Under the pieces are notes generated by a model. That model made no database searches and was not told where the DNA came from. It saw only the letters and a list, made by a program, of their open reading frames with translations. The position numbers were made by a program, and so were the translations under genes. This document shows, one piece after another, positions 8,172 through 14,831 of a DNA stretch of 38,516 bases. Each line of letters opens with the position of its first letter. The first letter of the stretch is position 1. Origin of the DNA: Acidobacteriaceae bacterium (lineage in GTDB: Bacteria > Acidobacteriota > Terriglobia > Bryobacterales > Bryobacteraceae); assembly GCA_020247055.1 (NCBI GenBank), contig JADCJL010000051.1, positions 1 through 38,516 of the forward strand, in the 5' to 3' direction.

Positions 8172-8562
8172 GGAGAAGCTCCTTTCGGGAGTATACAGCG
8201 AAGATCGATTTGAAATCGTGAAAATTGCCTTGTTTTTTGGCGCGGATTTCTTGCTGGGTTTCTTACTGGGTCCCCAGTGCATCCGCAGCGGGCATGCGCG
8301 GGGTTGGGGGTAGGGGCCGGAGGCGGCGTGCCTCCGAAGCACCACGCGCACAACGGACTCGCTTCGTCCGGCAGGCCGGGCCGAAGCGGCCTGTGCGCTT
8401 TTATGGCTTTCGCCATGGCCGTACGCGAGCGGGGAGATCGGCTTTCGTGCTGGTGGGGAGATCGTCGCGGCAGTGCCGCGGCCGGTTCGCGGTCCAGGGA
8501 ATCGGGTTTTCAGGAGCAATGTGCCGCAGCCGGGGCGGGCGCACCGGGCCGGCTGGCTGCGA
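8172..8562 (-). other. 391-bp intergenic region rich in hairpins, between heparinase and the dual-protease gene
   Basis: No gene is convincing here. The region holds several inverted repeats. CGGAGGC/GCCTCCG lies at 8318-8336 (5-nt loop). A three-way-junction-like structure at 8346-8398 has an outer stem GCGCACA/TGTGCGC with inner stems CGGAC/GTCCG (8354-8370) and CAGGCCG/CGGCCTG (8372-8393). On the minus strand a 5-bp stem is capped by a GAAA tetraloop (8403-8416), and near 8470 there is a GCGGCA-G-TGCCGC palindrome. These could end heparinase transcription, form a leader for the protease operon, or be a REP-like repeat. The protease-proximal 100 bp are AT-rich and contain the promoter. Confidence 0.55.
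8190..8218 (-). promoter_or_regulatory. Putative promoter and 13-bp palindromic operator of the S8-gluzincin/MBL operon
   Basis: Reading the minus strand, a -10-like TATACT occupies 8195-8190 and the ribosome site AAAGGAG follows just before the ATG at 8171. Ten bases upstream of the -10, at 8206-8218, is a perfect odd palindrome, CGATTT-C-AAATCG. It covers the usual spacer between -35 and -10, and no good -35 box is visible, as expected for a controlled promoter. The stretch is clearly more AT-rich than its surroundings. The protein that binds it is not identified. Confidence 0.45.
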
Positions 8563-11103
8563 CTACTGGCGGGAGTATTCGACGCCGGTGGGGGTGAAGC
8601 GGATGGTGTCGGTCCAGTTGGGGGCGGTGATGAGGATGGCGCCGTCTTCGGTGCGGCGGAAGCCGGTGATTTCGGGTTCGGCGCCGTAGGGTTCGAGGAG
8701 GGAGAGGAACTCGGTTCCAGCGCCGCGGCGGCGGGCCAGGACGTAGGGGACAGGTTTGGTTAAGTCCTCGCCGAGGCCGTTGCCGGTGACTACCTGCGTA
8801 CCCGGTTCGCCCAACATCCAGAGGCGAAGGCTTTGGATCGGCACCTCGAACGCGGCGACCCGGAGGGGGTCTGCGGTCTCGTAGAGCAGGTCGATATCGT
8901 CGACGAAAAAAGCTCCTTCGGCCGGGGCACCGGTGGTCTGCTGGAGTTCGATCGATACGGTGCGGAGGGGAAGGTCGATGACTCCGTCGTCGTTGCCGAG
9001 ATAATGGGTCCAGGTTTGGGGGTTGGTGAGGGTTACCTCCTTCCAGCCGGTCCAATCGATGGTGAGGAGCGGGGCGACGAAACGTTCGTCGGTGGTGTCG
9101 TTAACGCGGAGGGCGATGCGGTGGCGGGAACCGTCGCCGTAGAGCATCAGGCGGAGGCCGGCGGGCCGGTGGTCCGGCTGGGGAAGGTTGGTGAGGTTGG
9201 GGGTCGAGTAGAGTAAATAGCCAGGGCCGCTGAACCGGTAGTCGAGGCGGCCGGCGCCGGTGCCGGAGGCGGCTTGTTCGCGGGTGGTGGCGAAGGCTCC
9301 TTTGACGTTGGTGGTGCTGGCGTAGACAGAGCCGTAGGCGCCGAGGCGGGCGCGGGCGCCGTCGAAGCGGAGCTGCCAATCGGCGTCGGCGGCGGCGGAG
9401 CGGTTGGCGGTGAGGTGCTGGTAGCCCATGGTGCGGGGCAGGGGCGGGGCGGGGACGAGGGGTAGGGAGGTGAGGACTTCACCCTGGTTGTGGTAGGCCC
9501 AGTCGAATTGATGGAGCTGCTGATCGGTGGCGGTGGCTTCGAACAGATCGAGGGTGTAGTCGCTGGTGTGGAGGAGGGAGCGGGTGAGGCGGACGTGGGG
9601 GTAGGCCTCGCCGGCCGTGGCGCGGACGAAGGAGAAGTTGGATTCGAACCGGCTGGCGAGCAGCTGGCCGGTGGCGGCGGCCTGGGTACGTTCGTCGACG
9701 GTGATGGTGTTGTGGGCGATGGTTTGCTGGTCCCAGGTGGCGTGGGTGGGGGCGCCGTAGGCCTGGGTGCCGGGGTCGATGGCGAGGATGCCGCCGCGGG
9801 CGTAGGAGACGAAGTTGAGCTTGTCGTAGTGGCCGTGGCCGCCGCCGTGGGGGCCGTACTTGAGGATCACGGTATGGTCGGAGGGGGCGGGGGCGCGGAG
9901 GACGGCGTAGCCCGAGTCGGGGAAGAGGGCACTCGTGAGGGGGGCGGGCGAGGCGGCGGGGAGTTCGGGGACGCCGAACAGAAGGGCTTCGCGGCCGCGG
10001 GCGCGGGAAGCGGCGAGGAGGGCGAAGAGGGGATCGCCCCAGCGGGCGTAGGCGGATTCGTACCAACGGCTGTAGTTTTGGAGGTTGACGGTAACGGCGT
10101 CGTTGAAGGGCGGGAGGGTGCCGCCGGGGAGGGCGAATCGCAGGGGAGCGGAGAAGAGGCCTTGGAAGGATGGCTCGGCGAAGAGGCTGATGTCGCCGGC
10201 GCGGGCGGCGAGTTCGGCGGTTTGCCAGAGGGCGTCGAGGGCGTAGTAGTGATAGGTAAAGCTGCCTTCGTACCAGAAGCCGTCGGGGGTTACGGACTGA
10301 CGAAGTTGGAAGCGGAGGCCGCTGGGGCCGTCGAGAGCCTGGGAGAGGAGGGGGCTGTCGTTGAGGGTGACGGCAACGGCGGCGAGGGCGGCGTTGTGCC
10401 AGGACTGCCAGTTGGAGATGCCGGCGTCGTGGCGGAGGATGGTGGCGGCGGCTTCGCGGAGCAGGTGGCGTTCGATGCGGGCGGATTGATCGGGAGAGAG
10501 AATGCCGGCACCCTGGAGGAGATCGAAGGCCCAGGCGAGGGGGAGGAGCCAGATGGCTTCGTCGAGGGTTTGGGCGTGGACGCGGGCGCCGGAGCGGGTG
10601 TTGCGGTTGTCGCGGTCGTGGAGGGGGAAAGCGGGGTAGCGTTCGGCGTAGGCGTTGAGGATCCAGGCGGCTTTTTCGGCGTAGGTGGTGTTGCCGGTAA
10701 GGCGGTAGGCGAGGGCGAGGTCGCGAGCGGCGTTGGCGAGGGCATCGTGGCGGTTGGCGTAGATGACCTGGTCGTAGGGCCAGCCGGTGAGGTGGCGGTT
10801 GTCGCTGGGGCAGACGTGGCCGTTGGGTGGTTCGAAGCGGAGGGGAACGCCGGTGGAGGGGCAGACGTACCAGTGGGGCCACTGGCCGCCTTCAGGGGGG
10901 AGGGCGAGTTCGCGGAGGCCGAAGCGGGAGAGGTGGGACTGGGGCCAGGAGTCGGCGGTATTGATGAGGGTGGCGCGGACGGCGGCGGCCCAGCGGTATT
11001 GATTGATGCTTTCCTGGAGGCGGGCGAGGTCGGCATCGGGAAGGAGCCGGGACTGGGCCGCTAAGGGGCCGAGGCTGACAACAGCGAGGAGGACGAGGCG
11101 CAA
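8563..11103 (-). CDS. Heparinase II/III-family polysaccharide lyase, exported
   Basis: This 846-aa protein starts with a signal peptide (MRLVLLAVVSLGPLAAQ) and continues with an alpha/alpha-toroid alginate-lyase/heparinase-type domain. The motif ISNWQSWHNAALAAV is near residue 233 and FWYEGSFTYHYYALDALW near 280; they carry the Asn, His and Tyr residues typical of these lyases. The heparinase II/III-like beta domain has GGHGHYDKLNF near 425, then DPGTQAYG and AHNTITVDE. A C-terminal beta-rich region (about 670-780) probably binds carbohydrate. Such enzymes cleave uronate-containing polysaccharides by beta-elimination in the periplasm or outside the cell. The start is a TTG five bases after the stop of the upstream reductase-like gene, so the two are probably cotranscribed. 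The last 175 codons are partly repeated at 2715-2930. The codons are almost all C- or G-ending. Confidence 0.9.
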   Translation of the reverse strand: MRLVLLAVVSLGPLAAQSRLLPDADLARLQESINQYRWAAAVRATLINTADSWPQSHLSRFGLRELALPPEGGQWPHWYVCPSTGVPLRFEPPNGHVCPSDNRHLTGWPYDQVIYANRHDALANAARDLALAYRLTGNTTYAEKAAWILNAYAERYPAFPLHDRDNRNTRSGARVHAQTLDEAIWLLPLAWAFDLLQGAGILSPDQSARIERHLLREAAATILRHDAGISNWQSWHNAALAAVAVTLNDSPLLSQALDGPSGLRFQLRQSVTPDGFWYEGSFTYHYYALDALWQTAELAARAGDISLFAEPSFQGLFSAPLRFALPGGTLPPFNDAVTVNLQNYSRWYESAYARWGDPLFALLAASRARGREALLFGVPELPAASPAPLTSALFPDSGYAVLRAPAPSDHTVILKYGPHGGGHGHYDKLNFVSYARGGILAIDPGTQAYGAPTHATWDQQTIAHNTITVDERTQAAATGQLLASRFESNFSFVRATAGEAYPHVRLTRSLLHTSDYTLDLFEATATDQQLHQFDWAYHNQGEVLTSLPLVPAPPLPRTMGYQHLTANRSAAADADWQLRFDGARARLGAYGSVYASTTNVKGAFATTREQAASGTGAGRLDYRFSGPGYLLYSTPNLTNLPQPDHRPAGLRLMLYGDGSRHRIALRVNDTTDERFVAPLLTIDWTGWKEVTLTNPQTWTHYLGNDDGVIDLPLRTVSIELQQTTGAPAEGAFFVDDIDLLYETADPLRVAAFEVPIQSLRLWMLGEPGTQVVTGNGLGEDLTKPVPYVLARRRGAGTEFLSLLEPYGAEPEITGFRRTEDGAILITAPNWTDTIRFTPTGVEYSRQ

Positions 11104-11108
11104 GGGGT

Positions 11109-11615
11109 TCAGGAAACCATGGTATCGTTTCGGCGGAGGAGCGAGAAGGCGATCTCGCGGCCGTAGCCTTCAAGCATGGCGAGGGAGATCCAGAGGAGGG
11201 CTTCCGGGTCGTCGCCGCAGTAGAGGATGGTGACGGGGGCGCCGGAGAAGGTGGGATTTTCCATGATGTTGTAGCCGATGGTATTGAAGGCTTTGACGAC
11301 GCGGGCGCCGGGGGCCCAGGCGGCGACCTGTTCGGCGCCGGAGGTGGTGTTGGCGAACTCGAGGCCGGCGAGGGCGGGGAGGAGGGGGTTGGTGGCGTCG
11401 ATGAGGATTTTGCCGTTCCAGGGGAGGTTGGCGACGGCGTCGCGGGTAGCGGGCCAGGGGGTGGCGAGGAGGACGATGTCGCTTGAGGCGACGAGGGCGG
11501 CCATGCGGGGGGAGTCCGGTTCGCGGGAGGCGAACAGGACGGGGTGGCCGGCGGCGGCCCAGCGGCGGCCGAGGGCGCCGCCTACGTTACCTGATCCGAG
11601 GATTCCGATTTGCAT
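11109..11615 (-). CDS. NAD(P)-binding F420-reductase-like oxidoreductase, shortened
   Basis: The protein (168 aa) belongs to the NADPH:F420-reductase-like family (COG2085 type). It opens with the Rossmann motif MQIGILGSGNVGGALGRRWAAAGH, and FASREPDS should contact the NADP phosphate. The blocks ATPWPAT, LIDATNPLLP, TTSGAEQVAAWAPGARVVKAFNT and the C-terminal WISLAMLEGYGREIAFSLLRR are characteristic. From memory of the family (about 205-215 aa), two pieces are missing in frame. One lies between residues PRMAALV and ASSDIVLL (about 18 aa). The other lies between CGDDPEA and LLWISLA (about 25-30 aa, normally containing the DLGFE.VDAGPL segment). The frame remains open, so it is either a compact functional form or a decaying gene. 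The ATG at 11615 is preferred over 11642 because the Rossmann strand begins there. It is divergent from the TetR gene. Confidence 0.8.
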   Translation of the reverse strand: MQIGILGSGNVGGALGRRWAAAGHPVLFASREPDSPRMAALVASSDIVLLATPWPATRDAVANLPWNGKILIDATNPLLPALAGLEFANTTSGAEQVAAWAPGARVVKAFNTIGYNIMENPTFSGAPVTILYCGDDPEALLWISLAMLEGYGREIAFSLLRRNDTMVS

Positions 11616-11649
11616 AGTATGGCTTCGGTCTGCGGGTTGCAATCTTTAC

Positions 11650-11665
11650 GATACTGTGTCGTATC
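11650..11665. promoter_or_regulatory. Palindromic operator between the reductase-like gene and the TetR gene
   Basis: The 74-bp divergent gap contains GATAC (11650-11654), six bases, then GTATC (11661-11665), flanked by TTTAC on the left and TAAA on the right, which extends the symmetry. This layout fits a TetR-family dimer site. It overlaps the region where both divergent promoters must lie, so the TetR protein at 11690 probably represses both itself and the reductase/heparinase unit. Confidence 0.6.
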
Positions 11666-11689
11666 TAAAATGATTGTCAAGATGGGAGG

Positions 11690-12280
11690 GTGGCAAGGGA
11701 GAAGAGTCAGGCGCGGGGTCCGGGGCGGCCGCGGGATGTTGAGGCCGAGGCGCGGATTCTGCAGGCGGCTTTGCGATTGCTGGCGGAGCAGGGGTACACG
11801 CGGATGTCGCTGGACGGAGTGGCGGAGGAGGCGGGGGTGAGCAAGCCGACGATCTACCGGCGCTGGTCTTCGAAGGCGGATTTGGCGACGGCGGCGCTGC
11901 GGACGATCCAGACGGGGGAGCCGGTGGTGGCGACGGGTTCGACGGCGGGGGATTTGACGGCGGCGCTGCAGAGCTTTGCGCGGTCGCTGCTGCGGCCGAA
12001 CGAGATGTCGTTGATTGGTACGGTATTGGCCGAGGAGGCGCATACGCCGGAGTTGCTGGTGCTGTTTCGCGAGCGGCTGGTGGCGAACCGGCGGGCGCAG
12101 TTGCTGGGGATCTTGCGGCAGGCGCAGCGGGGTGGGGAGTTGCGGTCGGGTGTGAGTCTGGATGCGGCGGTGAACCTGCTGGTGGGGGCGTTTTATGCGC
12201 GGTATCTGGCGTCGTCGACGATTCCGCCAGGGTTTGCGCGGGAGTTGGTGGAGGTGGTTTGGCGGGGGCTGGCGAAGTAG
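11690..12280 (+). CDS. TetR/AcrR-family transcriptional regulator
   Basis: This 196-aa protein has the TetR N-terminal DNA-binding domain: GRPRDVEAEARILQAALRLLAEQGYTRMSLDGVAEEAGVSKPTIYRRWSSKADLATAAL. The helix-turn-helix is at about residues 38-58 (MSLDGVAEEAGVSKPTIYRRW). The C-terminal helical ligand domain ends with HxxGAFYARYLAS-like sequence (LVGAFYARYLASSTIPP), as in the AcrR subgroup with a TetR_C_11-type domain. The start is a GTG; no ATG is in frame and a G-rich GGGAGG lies just before it, so the exact start is less certain. The gene is divergent from the reductase-like gene with a palindromic site in between. The ligand is unknown. Its third-codon positions are overwhelmingly G, in line with the other plus-strand gene at 2-898. 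Confidence 0.9.
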   Translation: MAREKSQARGPGRPRDVEAEARILQAALRLLAEQGYTRMSLDGVAEEAGVSKPTIYRRWSSKADLATAALRTIQTGEPVVATGSTAGDLTAALQSFARSLLRPNEMSLIGTVLAEEAHTPELLVLFRERLVANRRAQLLGILRQAQRGGELRSGVSLDAAVNLLVGAFYARYLASSTIPPGFARELVEVVWRGLAK

Positions 12281-12342
12281 GGACGGTCCCCAGGCGGGGT
12301 CTTCCGCCGGTGGGCCGGCCGGAGGCCGTCCTCTCCGCGGAG
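12281..12342. terminator. Structured convergent intergenic region, probable bidirectional terminator
   Basis: Between the convergent TetR and PQQ-propeller genes, GGACGG (12281-12286) can pair with CCGTCC (12326-12331). Inside it lies a hairpin GGCGG/CCGCC (12293-12297 and 12304-12308, 6-nt loop). A perfect 10-bp palindrome CTCCGCGGAG follows at 12333-12342. No T-tract is present, so it is not a classical intrinsic terminator. The remaining 47 bp to the next stop codon hold nothing recognisable. Confidence 0.4.
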
Positions 12343-12389
12343 CCGGGGTTTCGTGCGGGGATTCGGCAGCGGCCGCGGGGAAGTGCGGA

Positions 12390-13595
12390 TCAGGACTGGA
12401 TGCGGTAGAGGTGGCGGTCGCCGCGCAGGTAGAGCGCTCCGCCGGAGACAGCGAGGGAGGCGAGGGTTCGTTCGCCGATTTCGTTGCGGGCGACCTCCTG
12501 GTAGGCGGGGCCGGGGGTGAGGACGGTGCATTCGCCCTCTTCGCTAAGGAAGTAGATCTTGCCACCGGCGTAGACGGGGGAGGCGGAGTGGTTGCCGCCG
12601 ATGCGATGCTGCCAGGCGAGTTTGCCGGATTTGGCGTCGAGACAGGTGGCGACGCCGTTGTCGCTGACCATGTAGAGCAGGTCATCGACGACGAGGGGGG
12701 AGGGGGTGAGGGGAACGGAGCGGGGAAAGGTCCAGGCGACTTCGGATTGGGTGACGTTGCCGCGGCCGCCGGGGCGGACCGCAAACAGGACGGGCTGGAA
12801 GAAGCCGGAGCAGATGTAGACGAGGCCGTGGGCGTAGACGGGGCGGGGGACGTTCGAAAAGCCGGAGCCGTACTCGATGTACCAGAGCTCTTTGCCGGTG
12901 CGGGGATCGTAGGCGTAGGCGTAGTGGGCGCCGGGGCTGATGAGTTGGGGCTGGCCGTCGGCGGAGATGACGAGGGGGGTGGTATAGGCCTGGTTGCCTT
13001 TGCCGCGGGGCGTCTTCCAGCGAACGCGGCCGGTGGCGGTGTCGAGGGCGACGACGAACTGGGCATCGAAGCCGTCGCAACTGATGATGAGGAGGTCTTC
13101 AAAGAGGGCGGGGGAGCCGCCGGGGCCGTGCTGGGGTTCGTAGCGGAGGACCTGCTTCCAGAGGATTTCGCCTTTGGTGTTTAGGCAGGCGGTGCCGAAG
13201 AAGCCGTAGTGGACGTAGAGGCGGTCGCCCTGGACGATGACGGTGGGCGAGGCGTAGCTATTTTTGGCGTGGACGCCGGGTCCGGCGCCGGCGGCGCGGA
13301 AGACTTCGGTATCGAGGGTGACTTTGCCGGAGGCGGTGTCGAGGGCGAGGAGGCGGAGGGAGGTATTTTTGTCCGTGGCCGTGGTCAGGTAGAGCCGGTC
13401 GCCGGCGATGGCGGGGCTGGACCAGCCGGAGCCGGGGAGGGGGGATTTCCAGCGGACGTTTTTAGTGTCGGTCCAGGTGGTGGGGAGACCTTGTTCGATG
13501 GAGTGGCCCTGGCCGCCGGGGCCGCGGAACTGGGGCCAGTCTTCGGCGTAGAGGGGTGCGGCGAGGAGGTGGGTGAGCAGGGAGCGGCGGTGCAT
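12390..13595 (-). CDS. Exported PQQ-like beta-propeller (BamB-like) protein
   Basis: This 401-aa protein has a short signal-like N-terminus (MHRRSLLTHLLAAPLYA) followed by the start block DWPQFRGPGGQGHS common in this group. Repeated propeller blades show the W-type closing motif: VRWKSPLPGSGWSSPAIAGDRLYL, LLALDTASGKVTLD, CLNTKGEILWKQ, VVALDTATGRVRWK, AYDPRTGKELWY and CLDAKSGKLAWQ. The fold is an eight-bladed PQQ-like (quinoprotein-type) propeller; no dehydrogenase active site is recognised, so it is more likely a structural or binding protein than an enzyme. It is the last gene of the rimO-to-PQQ operon and starts 6 bp after the cinA stop codon. Its role in that operon is unclear. Confidence 0.9.
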   Translation of the reverse strand: MHRRSLLTHLLAAPLYAEDWPQFRGPGGQGHSIEQGLPTTWTDTKNVRWKSPLPGSGWSSPAIAGDRLYLTTATDKNTSLRLLALDTASGKVTLDTEVFRAAGAGPGVHAKNSYASPTVIVQGDRLYVHYGFFGTACLNTKGEILWKQVLRYEPQHGPGGSPALFEDLLIISCDGFDAQFVVALDTATGRVRWKTPRGKGNQAYTTPLVISADGQPQLISPGAHYAYAYDPRTGKELWYIEYGSGFSNVPRPVYAHGLVYICSGFFQPVLFAVRPGGRGNVTQSEVAWTFPRSVPLTPSPLVVDDLLYMVSDNGVATCLDAKSGKLAWQHRIGGNHSASPVYAGGKIYFLSEEGECTVLTPGPAYQEVARNEIGERTLASLAVSGGALYLRGDRHLYRIQS

Positions 13596-13601
13596 GGGTT
13601 T

Positions 13602-14825
13602 TCAGGGGTGGAGGAGTGTTTTGCGGAGCCAGTCGAGGGCCTGGATGACGGCGAGGCCGCGGACGCGGTGGCGGTCGCCGAAGAGTTTGAGCTGACGGCA
13701 GTGGACGTGTTGGGGGGTGGCGAGGCCGGCGAAGCAGAGGCCGGCCTGGTCTCCTTCGGCGTAGCCGGTGAGGGAGAGGGCGTAGGTGGCGCCGGTGCGT
13801 TCGCGGGCGGCCTGGGCCATGGCGAGGGCGACGGGTTCGGAGACGGCGGAGTGGGCGGCCAGCAGGGCCGGGTCGACGCCGAGGAGTCTGGTCTTCATGG
13901 CGTCGGTGTAGGTCTGGAAGCCGCCGGCGTAGTAGGCGCTGGAGCCGGAGGTGTCGGTGATGCGGCCGCCGAGGAGGCCGGCGGTGATGCTTTCGGCGGT
14001 GGCGAGGGTCGCGTGTTGCGCGAGCAGAAGGCGGCCGACGGTTTGTTCGAGGGTGGCGCCATCGGAGCTATAGATGCGATCGCCGAGGAGGGCGACGATG
14101 GGATCGGCGACGGCGGCGAGGAGGCGTTCGGCTTCGGCTTCGTCGTCGGTGCGGGCGCGGAAGTGGATGTGCACGTCGCCGGGGGCGGCGAGGATGGTGG
14201 TAACGGGATTGGTGAACTGGGTGTAGACGGGGGCGATGAGGGAGTCGAGATCGCTTTCGCCGATGCCGGCGACGCGGTACCAGCGGGTGCGGATGACCGA
14301 GGGGGGGATGAGTTGGCGGAGGCGGGGCAGGATCTGATCCTGGACCATGGGCTTCAGTTCGCGGGGGGGGCCCGGGAGGAGGGCGACGTAGCGGCCGGGC
14401 GCGGGGGAGAGCCAAAGGCCGGGTGCGGTGCCGTTGGGATTGGCGAGAACCTCGGCGCCGGCGAGGACGTTGGCCTGGCGGCGGTTGTTCTCGCTCGGGG
14501 TACGGCCGAAGCGGGAGAAGCGTTCGATGATGGCGTTCCAGATGGCGGGGTCGAAGTGCTGGGTAAGGCCGAGGGCGGCGGCGCAGGCGTCGCGGGTGAC
14601 GTCGTCTTCGGTGGGGCCGAGGCCGCCGGTGAGGAGGACGAGTTCGGAGCGGGAGGAACTGGACCGGATTTCGTTGGTCAGGCGGGTGCGATCGTCGCCG
14701 ATGATGCATTTGGCGACGACTTCGATGCCGAGGTCGTTGAGATGCTGCGTGAGATAGAGCGAATTGGTATCGACCTTTTCGGGGGTCAGTAGTTCGCTGC
14801 CTACGGCGATGATTTCGGCGTTCAT
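13602..14825 (-). CDS. cinA: CinA-family nicotinamide mononucleotide deamidase / competence-damage protein
   Basis: This 407-aa protein has the standard CinA architecture. The N-terminal MoCF-like (COG1058) domain, residues 1-170, opens with MNAEIIAVGSELL and carries LLTGGLGPTEDDVTRD around residues 65-80. The C-terminal CinA domain, from about residue 250, carries ATAESITAGLLGGRITDTSGSSAYYAGGFQTYTDAMKTRLLGV and ALSLTGYAEGD. The family hydrolyses ADP-ribose or deamidates NMN in pyridine-nucleotide recycling. Length is normal for bifunctional CinA. The C-terminal motif usually reads TGIAGP; here it is TGYAEG, a small deviation. It starts 6 bp after the IPT/NHL gene and stops 6 bp before the PQQ gene, so it is in the middle of an operon. 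pgpA-cinA neighbourhoods are common in bacteria. Confidence 0.92.
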   Translation of the reverse strand: MNAEIIAVGSELLTPEKVDTNSLYLTQHLNDLGIEVVAKCIIGDDRTRLTNEIRSSSSRSELVLLTGGLGPTEDDVTRDACAAALGLTQHFDPAIWNAIIERFSRFGRTPSENNRRQANVLAGAEVLANPNGTAPGLWLSPAPGRYVALLPGPPRELKPMVQDQILPRLRQLIPPSVIRTRWYRVAGIGESDLDSLIAPVYTQFTNPVTTILAAPGDVHIHFRARTDDEAEAERLLAAVADPIVALLGDRIYSSDGATLEQTVGRLLLAQHATLATAESITAGLLGGRITDTSGSSAYYAGGFQTYTDAMKTRLLGVDPALLAAHSAVSEPVALAMAQAARERTGATYALSLTGYAEGDQAGLCFAGLATPQHVHCRQLKLFGDRHRVRGLAVIQALDWLRKTLLHP

Positions 14826-14831
14826 GGGAGT

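Noticed and set aside
8172-8519. N-terminal extension of the dual protease up to 8519
   Set aside because: The extension is Arg/Pro/Ser-rich, runs through hairpins and the promoter, and a good ribosome site precedes the ATG at 8171.
9479-11064. Long open frames on both strands across the heparinase gene (a 524-codon frame on plus at 9490-11064 and a 467-codon frame on minus at 9479-10882)
   Set aside because: Low-complexity Gly/Glu/Val and Pro/Arg sequence with no domain motif; a by-product of GC-rich codons in the real gene.
13209-14792. 527-codon plus-strand frame opposite cinA and the PQQ gene
   Set aside because: Glycine- and alanine-rich shadow of the minus-strand genes, whose conserved motifs are unambiguous.
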